Positions 26,523-35,179 of a DNA stretch of 64,000 nt are shown in pieces. Origin of the DNA: an uncultured Polaribacter sp. Lineage in GTDB: Bacteria; Bacteroidota; Bacteroidia; Flavobacteriales; Flavobacteriaceae. The DNA lies in NCBI RefSeq assembly GCF_947496195.1, contig NZ_CANMBY010000002.1, positions 186,001-250,000 on the forward strand, written 5' to 3'. Position 1 is the first letter of the stretch. Each line of letters opens with the position of its first letter. Both the position numbers and the translations under genes were made by a program. The notes beneath the pieces are model-generated. The model ran no database searches and was not told where the DNA came from. It saw only the letters and a program-made list of their open reading frames with translations.

Positions 26523-27044
26523 TTACTTATTGCTTTCTTTTACCATCTTATCTGTAAACTCAGACATCTTATTGATATCTATATTACCAGTTAAAGACAT
26601 AACCATAGCTTCAGACATTCCTTTTGTCTTTTTATCTATACCTTTTACAAACATTAAAACTTCACTAACATAATCTTTATTGCCTGTAGCTTTAACATAA
26701 ATTTTTACACGAGAGTCATCTTCTTTAATTCTAATTAACTCTGTTAATTTTGATGATTTAATTGCATTATTTACCATTTTCTCCATTTTAGAAGCAATTT
26801 CTAAATTATCTGTAGAGAACATTTTAAATTCATTTAAATCATTTATCATTTCAAAAGCTTGCATTACCTCATTATCATCTGACTTAACATTTTTGGGTTG
26901 AAACTTTTTTAATAATTGAAAAGCATCTTTGGTAACAACTACCATATCTACTCCATCTAAATCTTCTAAACTATCAAAGATTGACTGTGCATTTGATAAC
27001 AATGGTGTCATCATTAACGCTATAATTACTATTATTTTTTTCAT
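26523..27044 (-). CDS. DUF4252 exported protein (first copy)
   Basis: The 173-residue protein has a cleavable signal peptide (MKKIIVIIALMMTPLLSNAQ, no lipobox cysteine) and the DUF4252 domain, with 'KATGNKDYVSEVLMFVKG' and the recurrent final 'TGNIDINKMSEFTDKM'. It differs from the next copy in being soluble periplasmic rather than a lipoprotein. It is third in the sigma/anti-sigma operon. A role as an output or feedback component of the sigma system is an inference from position. Confidence 0.82.
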   Translation of the reverse strand: MKKIIVIIALMMTPLLSNAQSIFDSLEDLDGVDMVVVTKDAFQLLKKFQPKNVKSDDNEVMQAFEMINDLNEFKMFSTDNLEIASKMEKMVNNAIKSSKLTELIRIKEDDSRVKIYVKATGNKDYVSEVLMFVKGIDKKTKGMSEAMVMSLTGNIDINKMSEFTDKMVKESNK

Positions 27045-27088
27045 GATTTCTATTCTTAAACTTGGTTTTACTAATTTTTACTTGGTTT

Positions 27089-27523
27089 TTATTTTAATAC
27101 TTGGTTTACTTTACTTTCATAAGTATGTAATTGAGCTACAGCTTGTTCTCCTTTTTTTAGATTGTTTGATAAAAGTTGTAATCCTTTACTTACTTGTGCA
27201 TAAATTTTCTCTGCTTTTTTGCGCTCTTTATATTCATCATATTGTGGCTTACCAATAAATACTGTGAATAAAAGTGCTATTGATGCTGCTACTGATAACC
27301 ATTTAAAGTTTCTCTTTTTAGATTTCTTAGGTTCTAACTGAATGGTTTTTGTAAACTTTTCATCTTTTATGGTAGCAAAATAATTAAACATATATTCATA
27401 TTCTTGCAAATGTGGTGCAACATTTCCTCCTGTAAAATAGTTTTTTAAGGTAGTTTCTTCTTGCAAAGAAGTTTCTGCGTTTAAGTATTTTTCTACTAAT
27501 TTTTCTATGTTAGCTAACTCCAT
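27089..27523 (-). CDS. Membrane-bound putative anti-sigma factor
   Basis: The 144-residue protein has an N-terminal cytoplasmic helical part (MELANIEKLVEKYLNAETS, residues 1-70) like the beginnings of anti-sigma proteins, one transmembrane helix (WLSVAASIALLFTVFIG, about 75-91) and a C-terminal helical, Lys-rich periplasmic tail. Its start overlaps the sigma gene by 14 bases, the usual arrangement for an ECF sigma and its membrane anti-sigma. There is no zinc (ZAS) motif. The function is inferred from topology and position. Confidence 0.65.
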   Translation of the reverse strand: MELANIEKLVEKYLNAETSLQEETTLKNYFTGGNVAPHLQEYEYMFNYFATIKDEKFTKTIQLEPKKSKKRNFKWLSVAASIALLFTVFIGKPQYDEYKERKKAEKIYAQVSKGLQLLSNNLKKGEQAVAQLHTYESKVNQVLK

Positions 27524-28019
27524 AGTTGTGTTTTTTAATGAGTTCTTCTCTTATTGTTTTTCTTGCTCTAGATAATGCTACTCTTACTGCTGTTGGTTTC
27601 ATATCAACCATTTTACAGATTTCATCAAAATCATATTGTTCAATATCTCTTAATTGAATAATTATTTTTTGATTTTCTGGTAAAGCTTCTATCAATTGGT
27701 GTACTTGGTTTACACTGTCTTGATATTCTACTTTCTTATCTAGAGACGTTTCTTTTTCTTTATAATTACTGTGTACTAATGTTAAATTACTTGCTTGCTT
27801 ACTTTTTAAACGATCATAACAATAATTCTTTGTCATGGTCATTGCAAATGCTTCAACATTTTTATAATCAGCAATTTTTTCTTTGCTCCTCCATAATTTA
27901 AAGTATAGTTCTTGAGTAGCATCCTCAGCTTCTTCAGTAGAAACTAATAATCTTTTTGCTAATCTAAAGACCTTGTCTTTAAAGGGTAAAACAACTTTTA
28001 AAAAGTCTGATTGATTCAT
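27510..28019 (-). CDS. ECF-type RNA polymerase sigma factor
   Basis: The 169-residue protein has sigma region 2 ('LPFKDKVFRLAKRLLVSTEEAEDATQELYFKLWRS', -10 recognition, about 10-45) and region 4 ('LPENQKIIIQLRDIEQYDFDEICKMVDMKPTAVRVALSRARKTI', about 105-155) with no region 1 or 3, so it belongs to the ECF group. It is the first gene of the operon sigma, anti-sigma, DUF4252, DUF4252. Regulation is probably autogenous, but no obvious promoter repeat was seen in the 152-base divergent gap to the S41 gene. Confidence 0.9.
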   Translation of the reverse strand: MNQSDFLKVVLPFKDKVFRLAKRLLVSTEEAEDATQELYFKLWRSKEKIADYKNVEAFAMTMTKNYCYDRLKSKQASNLTLVHSNYKEKETSLDKKVEYQDSVNQVHQLIEALPENQKIIIQLRDIEQYDFDEICKMVDMKPTAVRVALSRARKTIREELIKKHNYGVS

Positions 28020-28171
28020 TTTATCTCTTTGTTATACTGATATTTTTTCATCTCTTATATCAGGTTTACATAATTACGACGAACAAGTATTTTATTTGTT
28101 ACAAGAAAATTAAAAAAATACTAATTATGCTTAAATTGCGTTAAAAATAATAAATCGTTTATTTATAATTT

Positions 28172-29623
28172 ATGAGGATAAATCTAAAGTTTTATTTATT
28201 AATTCTAGTTTTTAGTTCAATTGTTAGTTGCTCTAAAGATTATGAAGTTCCACAAGATATAATTGTTCACGATTTTGTTTGGAAAGGTTTAAATGCATAT
28301 TACTTATATCAAGATCAAATAGAAGATTTATCTGATAGAAGATTTAATTCTGATGAAGAACTAAATACTTTTTTAAGATCCTTCCCAGATTATAATACAT
28401 TATTTAGTAGTTTACTATTAAGCACTGATAATAGATCTTTACTTTTAGAGGATTATAATACGATTACAGCATCAGAAATTAGAACTTCATTTACAAATGG
28501 TATGGAGTTTGGCATAATTGCAGACCCCAACAGTACAGAAAACGTAATTGGGTATGTTACTCATATTTTATCAAATTCTAATGCATCTAGCCAAAATATA
28601 GAAAGAGGTGAATTTTTTAATGCTGTTGATGGTGTACTACTTACTAGAACAAATTACGAATCAATTTTAATAACAGGGAGTAATGATTTTACACTTTCTA
28701 TGGTTAATTTTGATGGTAATATTGCTACACAAAATGGAAAAACTGTTTCTTTACAAAAAGAAGCTTATACTTATCCTGCAACATTTTTAGAAAAAACAAT
28801 TCCTTTAAATGGAGAAGATATTGGGTATTTAATTTACAATAATGATTTCTCAAAAAATTATTTAGAAAACTTAAATAATACTGCTTTAAACTTTAAAAAT
28901 CAAGGAGTTAAAAAATTAATTTTAGATTTACGATACAATATTGGTTCAGGTACATTTGCCAGTAATATTGAAAAGTTAGGTAGTATTTTATTAGGTCAGT
29001 TTTCTGATGAAGTATTTATTAAAGAACAATGGAATACAAAGGCTCAAACTTGGTTTTTAGCCAACCAACCAGACTCTTTAGTAAATCGTTTTTCTAATTT
29101 ACTTAATCAAAACACAGCTATAAATCATCTTGAACTTACAGACATTTACATCATTTTAAATGGTAATTCATTTACTGGCTCTTCAGCAACTGAATTACTT
29201 ATAAATAGTTTAGACGCATATATGAATGTTCATGTAATTGGTAATCAAACTGCTGGTAATAATATTGGAAGCATTACTCTTTACGACTCAGAAGATTACG
29301 ATTTTGGTCTTAAAGATGAAAGTCATACAGTTGCGTTACAACCTTTAGTGTTAAGTTTTCTAAATAATAACGACCAAACTTATGATAACGGATTTTCACC
29401 AAGAATTCAATTATGTAATAATGAAGCTCCTTTAAATTTAGGTGTTTTAGGCGAAAATTCAGACCCAATATTAAACAGTGTTTTAAATTATATTACAAAC
29501 GGAAACACATCTTTTCCTGCATGTAATCAAAATAATTTTGAATTTATTTTTAACAGTATCAATCAACAAAGAACTATAGACAGAGGAGTATTTATTAAAC
29601 AAGATTTACCAAATACATATTAA
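28172..29623 (+). CDS. S41-family lipoprotein, probably catalytically impaired
   Basis: The 483-residue protein has a lipoprotein signal ending SIVSC (Cys 20), an N-terminal cap, a PDZ-like segment (about 110-180) and an S41 peptidase core with 'KLILDLRYNIGSGTFASN' and the nucleophile region 'TGSSATELLINSL' (S338). The position 25 residues further, where CtpA-type S41 enzymes carry the catalytic lysine, is N363 in 'GNQTAGNNIGS'. Its downstream neighbour has K368 at the equivalent place with the same 25-residue spacing. It is therefore probably a degenerate paralogue with a binding or scaffold role. The gene is one base from the next S41 gene and forms a tandem duplication. Confidence 0.85.
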   Translation: MRINLKFYLLILVFSSIVSCSKDYEVPQDIIVHDFVWKGLNAYYLYQDQIEDLSDRRFNSDEELNTFLRSFPDYNTLFSSLLLSTDNRSLLLEDYNTITASEIRTSFTNGMEFGIIADPNSTENVIGYVTHILSNSNASSQNIERGEFFNAVDGVLLTRTNYESILITGSNDFTLSMVNFDGNIATQNGKTVSLQKEAYTYPATFLEKTIPLNGEDIGYLIYNNDFSKNYLENLNNTALNFKNQGVKKLILDLRYNIGSGTFASNIEKLGSILLGQFSDEVFIKEQWNTKAQTWFLANQPDSLVNRFSNLLNQNTAINHLELTDIYIILNGNSFTGSSATELLINSLDAYMNVHVIGNQTAGNNIGSITLYDSEDYDFGLKDESHTVALQPLVLSFLNNNDQTYDNGFSPRIQLCNNEAPLNLGVLGENSDPILNSVLNYITNGNTSFPACNQNNFEFIFNSINQQRTIDRGVFIKQDLPNTY

Positions 29624-29624
29624 A

Positions 29625-31109
29625 ATGCATAAAAAACCCTTTTTTATAATAAGTCTAATTTTCTTATTCTTCTCTTGTGAAAAAACAGATTTAAATTTAA
29701 ATGACTCTTCAACTAATGATCAAGTTAATTTCTTTGTTTGGAGAGGATTAAACACCTATTATCTTTGGCAAAAAGAGGTTCCAGATTTAGCAGATGATCG
29801 TTTTTCTAACCTAAATGATTTGTATAGTTATTTCAGAAATTACAATACACCTAATGATGTTTTTTATGACCTACTTTATCAATACCCAACAATAGATCGT
29901 TTTTCTTGGATTGTAGACGATTATGTAGCTCTTGAGAACTCTTTCTTAGGAGTTAATGTTACAAATGGTATGGAGTTTGGCTTGGTTAGGTATTTAGATG
30001 ATAGGGCTAAATTATTTGGTTATGTAAGATATGTGGTTCCTAATTCTGATGCAGAAGATAAAGGTGTACTTAGAGGTATGATTTTTAATAAAGTAGATGG
30101 TTTACAACTTACAGAAAGCAACTACCAAGGATTGCTGTTTGGTACTGTAACAAATTATACCATTGAACTTGCAGACTATAATTCAGGTAATCCAGTTAGT
30201 AATACAACTACAATAAATCTAACAAAAAATGAAATTGAAGAAAACCCTATAAAAATTCAAAAGGTATTTAAAGAAGGTAATAAGAACATTGGATATTTAA
30301 TGTATAACCAATTTGCAAGAAATTATAATAGTCAACTAAATGCTGCTTTTGCTAACTTTAAATCAGAAAATATAGATGAATTAATTGTTGATTTACGTTA
30401 TAATTCTGGAGGTTCTACAAATACTGCAACGTATTTAGGAAGCATGATTACTGGGCAGTTTAATAATCAATTATATTCTAAAGAACAATGGAATGCTAAA
30501 GTAACCAATGCTTTACCTAATGATAGGTTTATTAATAATTTTACATCAGAAATTAGAAGCTTTGATAATTCAGGAAATCTTATTGCTCAAGAGTCTATTA
30601 AGAGTTTAGGCTTAAGTAAAGTCTACTTTATTGTTACAGGCAGTTCTGCTTCTGCTTCAGAATTAGTAATTAATAGTTTAAGTGCTTATATAGACGTTAA
30701 ATTAGTGGGTACTAAAACAGTAGGTAAACAAGTAGGTTCTGTGACACTTTATGATGCAGATAATTGGGCAAAAAACGGAACAAACTTCAATAACAATCAT
30801 ACTTATGCTTTACAGCCAATTGTTTTTGAAATTTTTAATAAAGACAATCAAAATTATCCAAATGGAATAATACCAGGTACAACTTTACCAGGTATACAAA
30901 TTGGTGAAGATTTTGGAAATTTAGGAGTTTTAGGTGACAGAAATGAACCTTTATTAAGCAGAACAATAGAATATATTTTAACAGGTAGTAAAACATTACC
31001 TAGAAAAAATTATTCTAATTTTGAAGAAATTTATAATTCTAAATTAGCAAGTCCTGCTTCAGATAAATTGTATATAGATTTTAATTCTAGAAAACTAAAA
31101 ATTAAGTAA
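29625..31109 (+). CDS. S41-family peptidase lipoprotein with intact Ser/Lys dyad
   Basis: The 494-residue paralogue of the preceding gene has a lipobox 'FFSC' near residue 18, the shared 'NFFVWRGLNTYYLWQKEVPDL' start of the mature domain (also in the previous copy as VWKGLNAYYLYQ), a PDZ-like region, 'ELIVDLRYNSGGSTNTATY' and the nucleophile motif S-A-S-A-S-E with S343, followed by K368 in 'GTKTVGKQVGS'. It is expected to be an active periplasmic or outer-membrane carboxy-terminal-processing-type protease. It begins two bases after the first copy's stop, so both are one transcript. Its stop lies two bases from the convergent patatin stop, without space for a terminator. Confidence 0.88.
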   Translation: MHKKPFFIISLIFLFFSCEKTDLNLNDSSTNDQVNFFVWRGLNTYYLWQKEVPDLADDRFSNLNDLYSYFRNYNTPNDVFYDLLYQYPTIDRFSWIVDDYVALENSFLGVNVTNGMEFGLVRYLDDRAKLFGYVRYVVPNSDAEDKGVLRGMIFNKVDGLQLTESNYQGLLFGTVTNYTIELADYNSGNPVSNTTTINLTKNEIEENPIKIQKVFKEGNKNIGYLMYNQFARNYNSQLNAAFANFKSENIDELIVDLRYNSGGSTNTATYLGSMITGQFNNQLYSKEQWNAKVTNALPNDRFINNFTSEIRSFDNSGNLIAQESIKSLGLSKVYFIVTGSSASASELVINSLSAYIDVKLVGTKTVGKQVGSVTLYDADNWAKNGTNFNNNHTYALQPIVFEIFNKDNQNYPNGIIPGTTLPGIQIGEDFGNLGVLGDRNEPLLSRTIEYILTGSKTLPRKNYSNFEEIYNSKLASPASDKLYIDFNSRKLKIK

Positions 31110-31110
31110 A

Positions 31111-32085
31111 TCATTTTTTTAGTTCTAAGTTTTCTACATCATCTAAACCTTCATCTATTTCTTTATCTGTTAATACATCTGGTCTAAATTCACTCATTAA
31201 TTCTTCTTGTTTAGATTTAGCATATTTATAACCAGATTTCCACCATTTACTCATTTTTTTTTCATCAAAAACCAATGAGTTTGTTGTTAAAACAGTTGGT
31301 GTATAATATAAATTAAGTTTTACATCTTTATTATTTGCAGCTAATTTACCAATAGTAATGTTATGTCTTTCTACATGAGTTAGCATAAAATTAAAAACAT
31401 CAAATAATAGAGAAAACGGATTTTTAGCAGGTAACCTATTCATTGCACTTACTTCAGTTTCAAGAATAATTGCATCAATTTCTGTTGCTCCTCTTAAAAT
31501 AGCTTCTCTAATTGGTACAAGAGAACCAAAACCACCATCTGCATATTGTTGTTTATTTTTCTCTAACAAACTCATAAAAGGCACATAATTACAAGAGCCC
31601 CAAATCCAATCACAAAAATCTTCGTAAGTACAATCTTTATTAGATTTATACTCAATTTGATTTGCAGTTAAATTAGAAACTGTAACAACAATTTCTTTAT
31701 CAACTTTTAAAATTTGTTCATACATTTCTTTGGTAATTTTTTCCTTAATTAAACTTCTTAAGTTTTTACTTTCACCAAAAGTCTTTCTTCCGTTTAAAAA
31801 ATTCCAAAGTGTATTAAAATGGTTTATGCTTACTATTTTTTCTCCAGCTACTTTTTTAATATTAAAAGGGTTATTACTAAAAATAGTTTCTTGATTTACA
31901 TTAGTATATAAATCTTTTAATTCATCTAACATACCTAATGCTAAATGAGAAACCATTAAACTACCAGTAGAAGTGCCTAAAAATAGATCATAGGTTCTAT
32001 TTTCTTTTTTCATTAAATATTGTGCAACACCACCTGCAAAAGCACCTTTGCTTCCTCCACCAGAAATAACTAAAGCTTTTTTCAT
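31111..32085 (-). CDS. Patatin-like phospholipase
   Basis: The 324-residue protein has the patatin Ser-Asp dyad: oxyanion loop GGGSKGAFAGG at 9-19, nucleophile S39 in GTSTG and D183 in 'YADGGFG'. There is no signal peptide, so it is probably cytoplasmic or membrane-associated and hydrolyses acyl esters of phospholipids or lipids. The C-terminal acidic tail (DKEIDEGLDDVENLELKK) is typical of Flavobacteriia members. It is convergent with the S41 pair and divergent from the BNR lipoprotein gene. Confidence 0.9.
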   Translation of the reverse strand: MKKALVISGGGSKGAFAGGVAQYLMKKENRTYDLFLGTSTGSLMVSHLALGMLDELKDLYTNVNQETIFSNNPFNIKKVAGEKIVSINHFNTLWNFLNGRKTFGESKNLRSLIKEKITKEMYEQILKVDKEIVVTVSNLTANQIEYKSNKDCTYEDFCDWIWGSCNYVPFMSLLEKNKQQYADGGFGSLVPIREAILRGATEIDAIILETEVSAMNRLPAKNPFSLLFDVFNFMLTHVERHNITIGKLAANNKDVKLNLYYTPTVLTTNSLVFDEKKMSKWWKSGYKYAKSKQEELMSEFRPDVLTDKEIDEGLDDVENLELKK

Positions 32086-32130
32086 TAACTGGAAATCATT
32101 TTTTATTTTCGTAGTATAAAAATAGTTAAA

Positions 32131-33171
32131 ATGAGGGGATTATTGATTTTATTTTGTTTGATGTTGATTCTAGGTTGTACAAAAAAATATGAACCAAGAA
32201 TTATTGATAACATTGAAATCCAAGAATTTAAAATAGACTCAACAAGTATAAGGGCTATTAAGGTAGTAGATGAACAGACTGTTTACTTTGCAGGTGCTAA
32301 TGGTATAATTGGTTACACAAAAGATGGAGGCAATTCTTGGAATACAAAACAAATTACATATAAAGATTCTATCATACCCCATTTTAGAAGTATTGCAATG
32401 CAAAACAATGCCATTTTTGCACTTTCTATTGCAAACCCTGCACTATTATATAAAATTACAGACAAAGACACAACTATAGTTTATAAAGAAGAGCATCCAA
32501 AAGTTTTTTATGATGCCATGCAATTCTTTGATGATGGAGAACATGGAATTGCTGTTGGTGACCCAACAGATGATTGCATGTCTTTATTATTAACCAATGA
32601 TTTTGGAGAAACTTGGAAAAAAGTTTCTTGTGATAAACTTCCTAAAATTACTGAAGGTGAGGCTTTTTTTGCAGCAAGTAATACCAATATAAAAACATTA
32701 GGTAGTTCAGTTTGGATAGCTTCTGGTGGTAAAAAAGCCAGAGTTTTTAGGTCTGACAACTATGGTAAAACTTGGAAAGTTTTTGAAACACCAATGATAC
32801 AAGGTAATGGACCACAAGGAATTTACTCTATAGATGTAGCTAATTTTAAAAGAGGAATTATAATGGGTGGTGATTTCTCAAAACCAAATGAAAACAAAGC
32901 CAATAAAGCTATAACAACAAATGGAGGTAAAACATGGTCTATTGTAGCAGATAAACAAAATCCGTCTTATAAAAGTTGTGTACAATATGTTCCTGAAACT
33001 ACAGGAAAAGAAGTTTTTGCAGTTGGTAAAACAGGTGTTTCTTTTTCAAACGATGGAGGGCTAAATTGGAAAGAAGTATCTAAAGAAGCTTATTATACTA
33101 TACAATTTGTAGATAAGTATACAGCTTGGTTAGCAGGAGATAAAAAAATTGGAAAATTGATTTTGAAATAA
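32131..33171 (+). CDS. Ycf48/BNR-like beta-propeller lipoprotein
   Basis: The 346-residue protein has a lipoprotein signal MRGLLILFCLMLILGC (Cys 16) and Asp-box-like repeats 'TKDGGNSWNT', 'TNDFGETWKK', 'SDNYGKTWKV', 'TTNGGKTWSI' and 'SNDGGLNWKE', the arrangement of Ycf48-like/BNR propellers. In many Bacteroidota it is annotated 'oxidoreductase', which the sequence does not support; a scaffolding or binding role at the cell envelope is more likely. It lies five bases upstream of pepT and is probably co-transcribed. Confidence 0.82.
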   Translation: MRGLLILFCLMLILGCTKKYEPRIIDNIEIQEFKIDSTSIRAIKVVDEQTVYFAGANGIIGYTKDGGNSWNTKQITYKDSIIPHFRSIAMQNNAIFALSIANPALLYKITDKDTTIVYKEEHPKVFYDAMQFFDDGEHGIAVGDPTDDCMSLLLTNDFGETWKKVSCDKLPKITEGEAFFAASNTNIKTLGSSVWIASGGKKARVFRSDNYGKTWKVFETPMIQGNGPQGIYSIDVANFKRGIIMGGDFSKPNENKANKAITTNGGKTWSIVADKQNPSYKSCVQYVPETTGKEVFAVGKTGVSFSNDGGLNWKEVSKEAYYTIQFVDKYTAWLAGDKKIGKLILK

Positions 33172-33176
33172 ATACA

Positions 33177-34418
33177 ATGATTGATAAAAAAAAGATTACA
33201 GAGAGATTTATTAATTACGTAACTATAAATACAGAATCAGACCCCAATAACCCAGCATTTCCAAGTACAGAAAATCAATGGGATTTAGCAAAAATTCTTG
33301 AAAAAGAACTTATAGAAATTGGTATGCAAGATGTAGAACTTGATGATAATTGTTACATCATGGCTACTTTACCTAGCAATTTAGATTATAAAGTGCCAAC
33401 TATTGGTTTTGTTGCACATATAGACACTAGCCCAGATTTTTCAGGTGCAAATGTAAAACCTAAAATTGTCGAAAATTATCAAGGGAATGATATTGTTTTA
33501 AACGAAGAACAACAAATTATCCTTTCTCCTAATGATTTTGATGATTTATTACTATACAAAGGACAAACTCTAATTACCACAAATGGTACAACATTATTAG
33601 GCGCAGATGACAAAGCTGGTGTTACAGAAATTGTTTCTGCTATGGAGTATCTAATTCAACACCCAGAAATAAAACATGGCAAAATAAGAATTTGTTTTAC
33701 ACCAGATGAAGAAGTTGGTAAAGGAGCTCATTTATTTAATGTAGAAAAATTTGATGCTGAATGGGCTTATACAATGGATGGTAGTCAAATAGGTGAATTA
33801 GAATATGAAAACTTTAATGCTGCAAGTGCAAAGATTACCATAAATGGTAAAATAGTTCATCCTGGATATGCAAAAGGTAAGATGATAAATTCAATGCTAA
33901 TTGCTAATGAATATATTAGTGCAGTTCCATCAGATGAAGTTCCAGAAAAAACAGAAGGCTATGAAGGTTTCTTTCATTTGCATGATTTAAAAGGTGACGT
34001 AGAGCAAACTGTTTTAGAATATATTATTAGAGATCATGATTTTGATGTATTCGAAAAACGTAAATACTTAATGCAAAAAATTGCTTTTGATATGAATAAG
34101 CAATTAGGTAAAGAATTAATTCATGTTGAAATAAATAATCAATATTTTAATATGAAAGAAAAAGTGTTACCAGTAAAACATATAGTAGATATTGCAGAAG
34201 AAGTTATGAAAGATTTAGATATAAAACCTTTAATTAAACCCATTAGAGGTGGTACAGATGGTTCTCAATTATCTTTTAAAGGTTTACCATGTCCAAATAT
34301 TTTTGCAGGAGGACATAATTTTCATGGTCGTTTTGAGTATGTTCCTGTAGAATCTATGATTAAAGCCACAGAAGTAATTATTGGCATTTCAGAAAAAGTA
34401 GCAGAAAAATATAGCTAA
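33177..34418 (+). CDS. pepT: Peptidase T (aminotripeptidase)
   Basis: The 413-residue M20B peptidase has the metal ligands in 'AHIDTSPDFSGANV', 'LGADDKAG', 'TPDEEVGKG' with the catalytic Glu, 'YTMDG' and C-terminal 'GGTDGSQLSFKG...NIFAGGHNFHG'. Length and motifs match E. coli-type PepT, a cytosolic di-zinc enzyme that removes the N-terminal residue from tripeptides. The start ATG lies five bases after the propeller lipoprotein stop. The call is firm. Confidence 0.95.
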   Translation: MIDKKKITERFINYVTINTESDPNNPAFPSTENQWDLAKILEKELIEIGMQDVELDDNCYIMATLPSNLDYKVPTIGFVAHIDTSPDFSGANVKPKIVENYQGNDIVLNEEQQIILSPNDFDDLLLYKGQTLITTNGTTLLGADDKAGVTEIVSAMEYLIQHPEIKHGKIRICFTPDEEVGKGAHLFNVEKFDAEWAYTMDGSQIGELEYENFNAASAKITINGKIVHPGYAKGKMINSMLIANEYISAVPSDEVPEKTEGYEGFFHLHDLKGDVEQTVLEYIIRDHDFDVFEKRKYLMQKIAFDMNKQLGKELIHVEINNQYFNMKEKVLPVKHIVDIAEEVMKDLDIKPLIKPIRGGTDGSQLSFKGLPCPNIFAGGHNFHGRFEYVPVESMIKATEVIIGISEKVAEKYS

Positions 34419-34448
34419 AAAAAATCTCCTGAAATAAATCTCAGGAGA
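34417..34448 (-). terminator. Minus-strand terminator overlapping the 3' end of pepT
   Basis: TCTCCTGA (34425-34432) pairs with TCAGGAGA (34441-34448); the T-tract lies only on the minus strand (opposite the A run 34417-34424), so it serves the acyltransferase gene at 34561-35097 and lies against the pepT stop codon. Confidence 0.6.
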
Positions 34449-34560
34449 AAAAGTTATTATATAAAAACTTAATTCTGTTATTCAAGAATTTTAACCCCTA
34501 CATTAAATTCTGAATAAGTTAAATCAAAATTACAAATAATAAGGTCTATTTAAAATTACA

Positions 34561-35097
34561 TTAAGATAATTCAGGGTTTTTCCCCTTAACATTCTGGAAA
34601 AACCCCCTAAAATGTTCAAAATCTTTATCTTTATTATCTGTAGTATAATAAGGTTCAGAAATTTTTATTTGTTTGTTTTCAAAATCTAAAGTAGCCATAA
34701 CAATAGGTACTTCTGCTCCTTTAGCTATATAATAAAAGCCAGTTTTCCAGTGCTCTACTTTTTTACGAGTTCCTTCAGGTGAAAGACCTAATCTAAACTC
34801 TTCTCTTGAGTTAAAAATATCTACAATAGCATCTACAAGTCTGTTATTCTTGCTTCTATCTACAGGGGTACCTCCTAAAGCTCTAAAGAAAAAACCAAAG
34901 GGACCTTTAAACAAAGAATCTTTACCTATATAATTAATCATAATACCAGATGCCATCCTTGCTAAAATAGCAATAGGAAAATCTATCCAGCTTGTATGTG
35001 GTGCTGCAATAACAACATATTTTTTTTGAGTTGGAAATTCACCAACTAACTTCCATCTTAATACCGTAAACAAAATAAATCTTGCAAATACTTTCAT
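34561..35097 (-). CDS. 1-acyl-sn-glycerol-3-phosphate acyltransferase family
   Basis: The 178-residue protein has acyltransferase block I H34-T-S-W-I-D39, block II 'GGTPVDRSKNN' and block III 'SPEGTRKK', the PlsC-type motifs. There are no long hydrophobic segments beyond the N-terminal one, and it is shorter than canonical PlsC (about 240). The catalytic pair H34/D39 is intact. It is probably an acyltransferase on the inner membrane for phospholipid or lipid modification; the acceptor is not known. It is divergent from rmuC. Confidence 0.9.
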   Translation of the reverse strand: MKVFARFILFTVLRWKLVGEFPTQKKYVVIAAPHTSWIDFPIAILARMASGIMINYIGKDSLFKGPFGFFFRALGGTPVDRSKNNRLVDAIVDIFNSREEFRLGLSPEGTRKKVEHWKTGFYYIAKGAEVPIVMATLDFENKQIKISEPYYTTDNKDKDFEHFRGFFQNVKGKNPELS

Positions 35098-35179
35098 AAA
35101 TCTTGTATTGTTTACAAATTCATTAATATTGATTAAAAAATTATACTTAAAAGTGATAAATTTAAGGACTTAATTTGAT

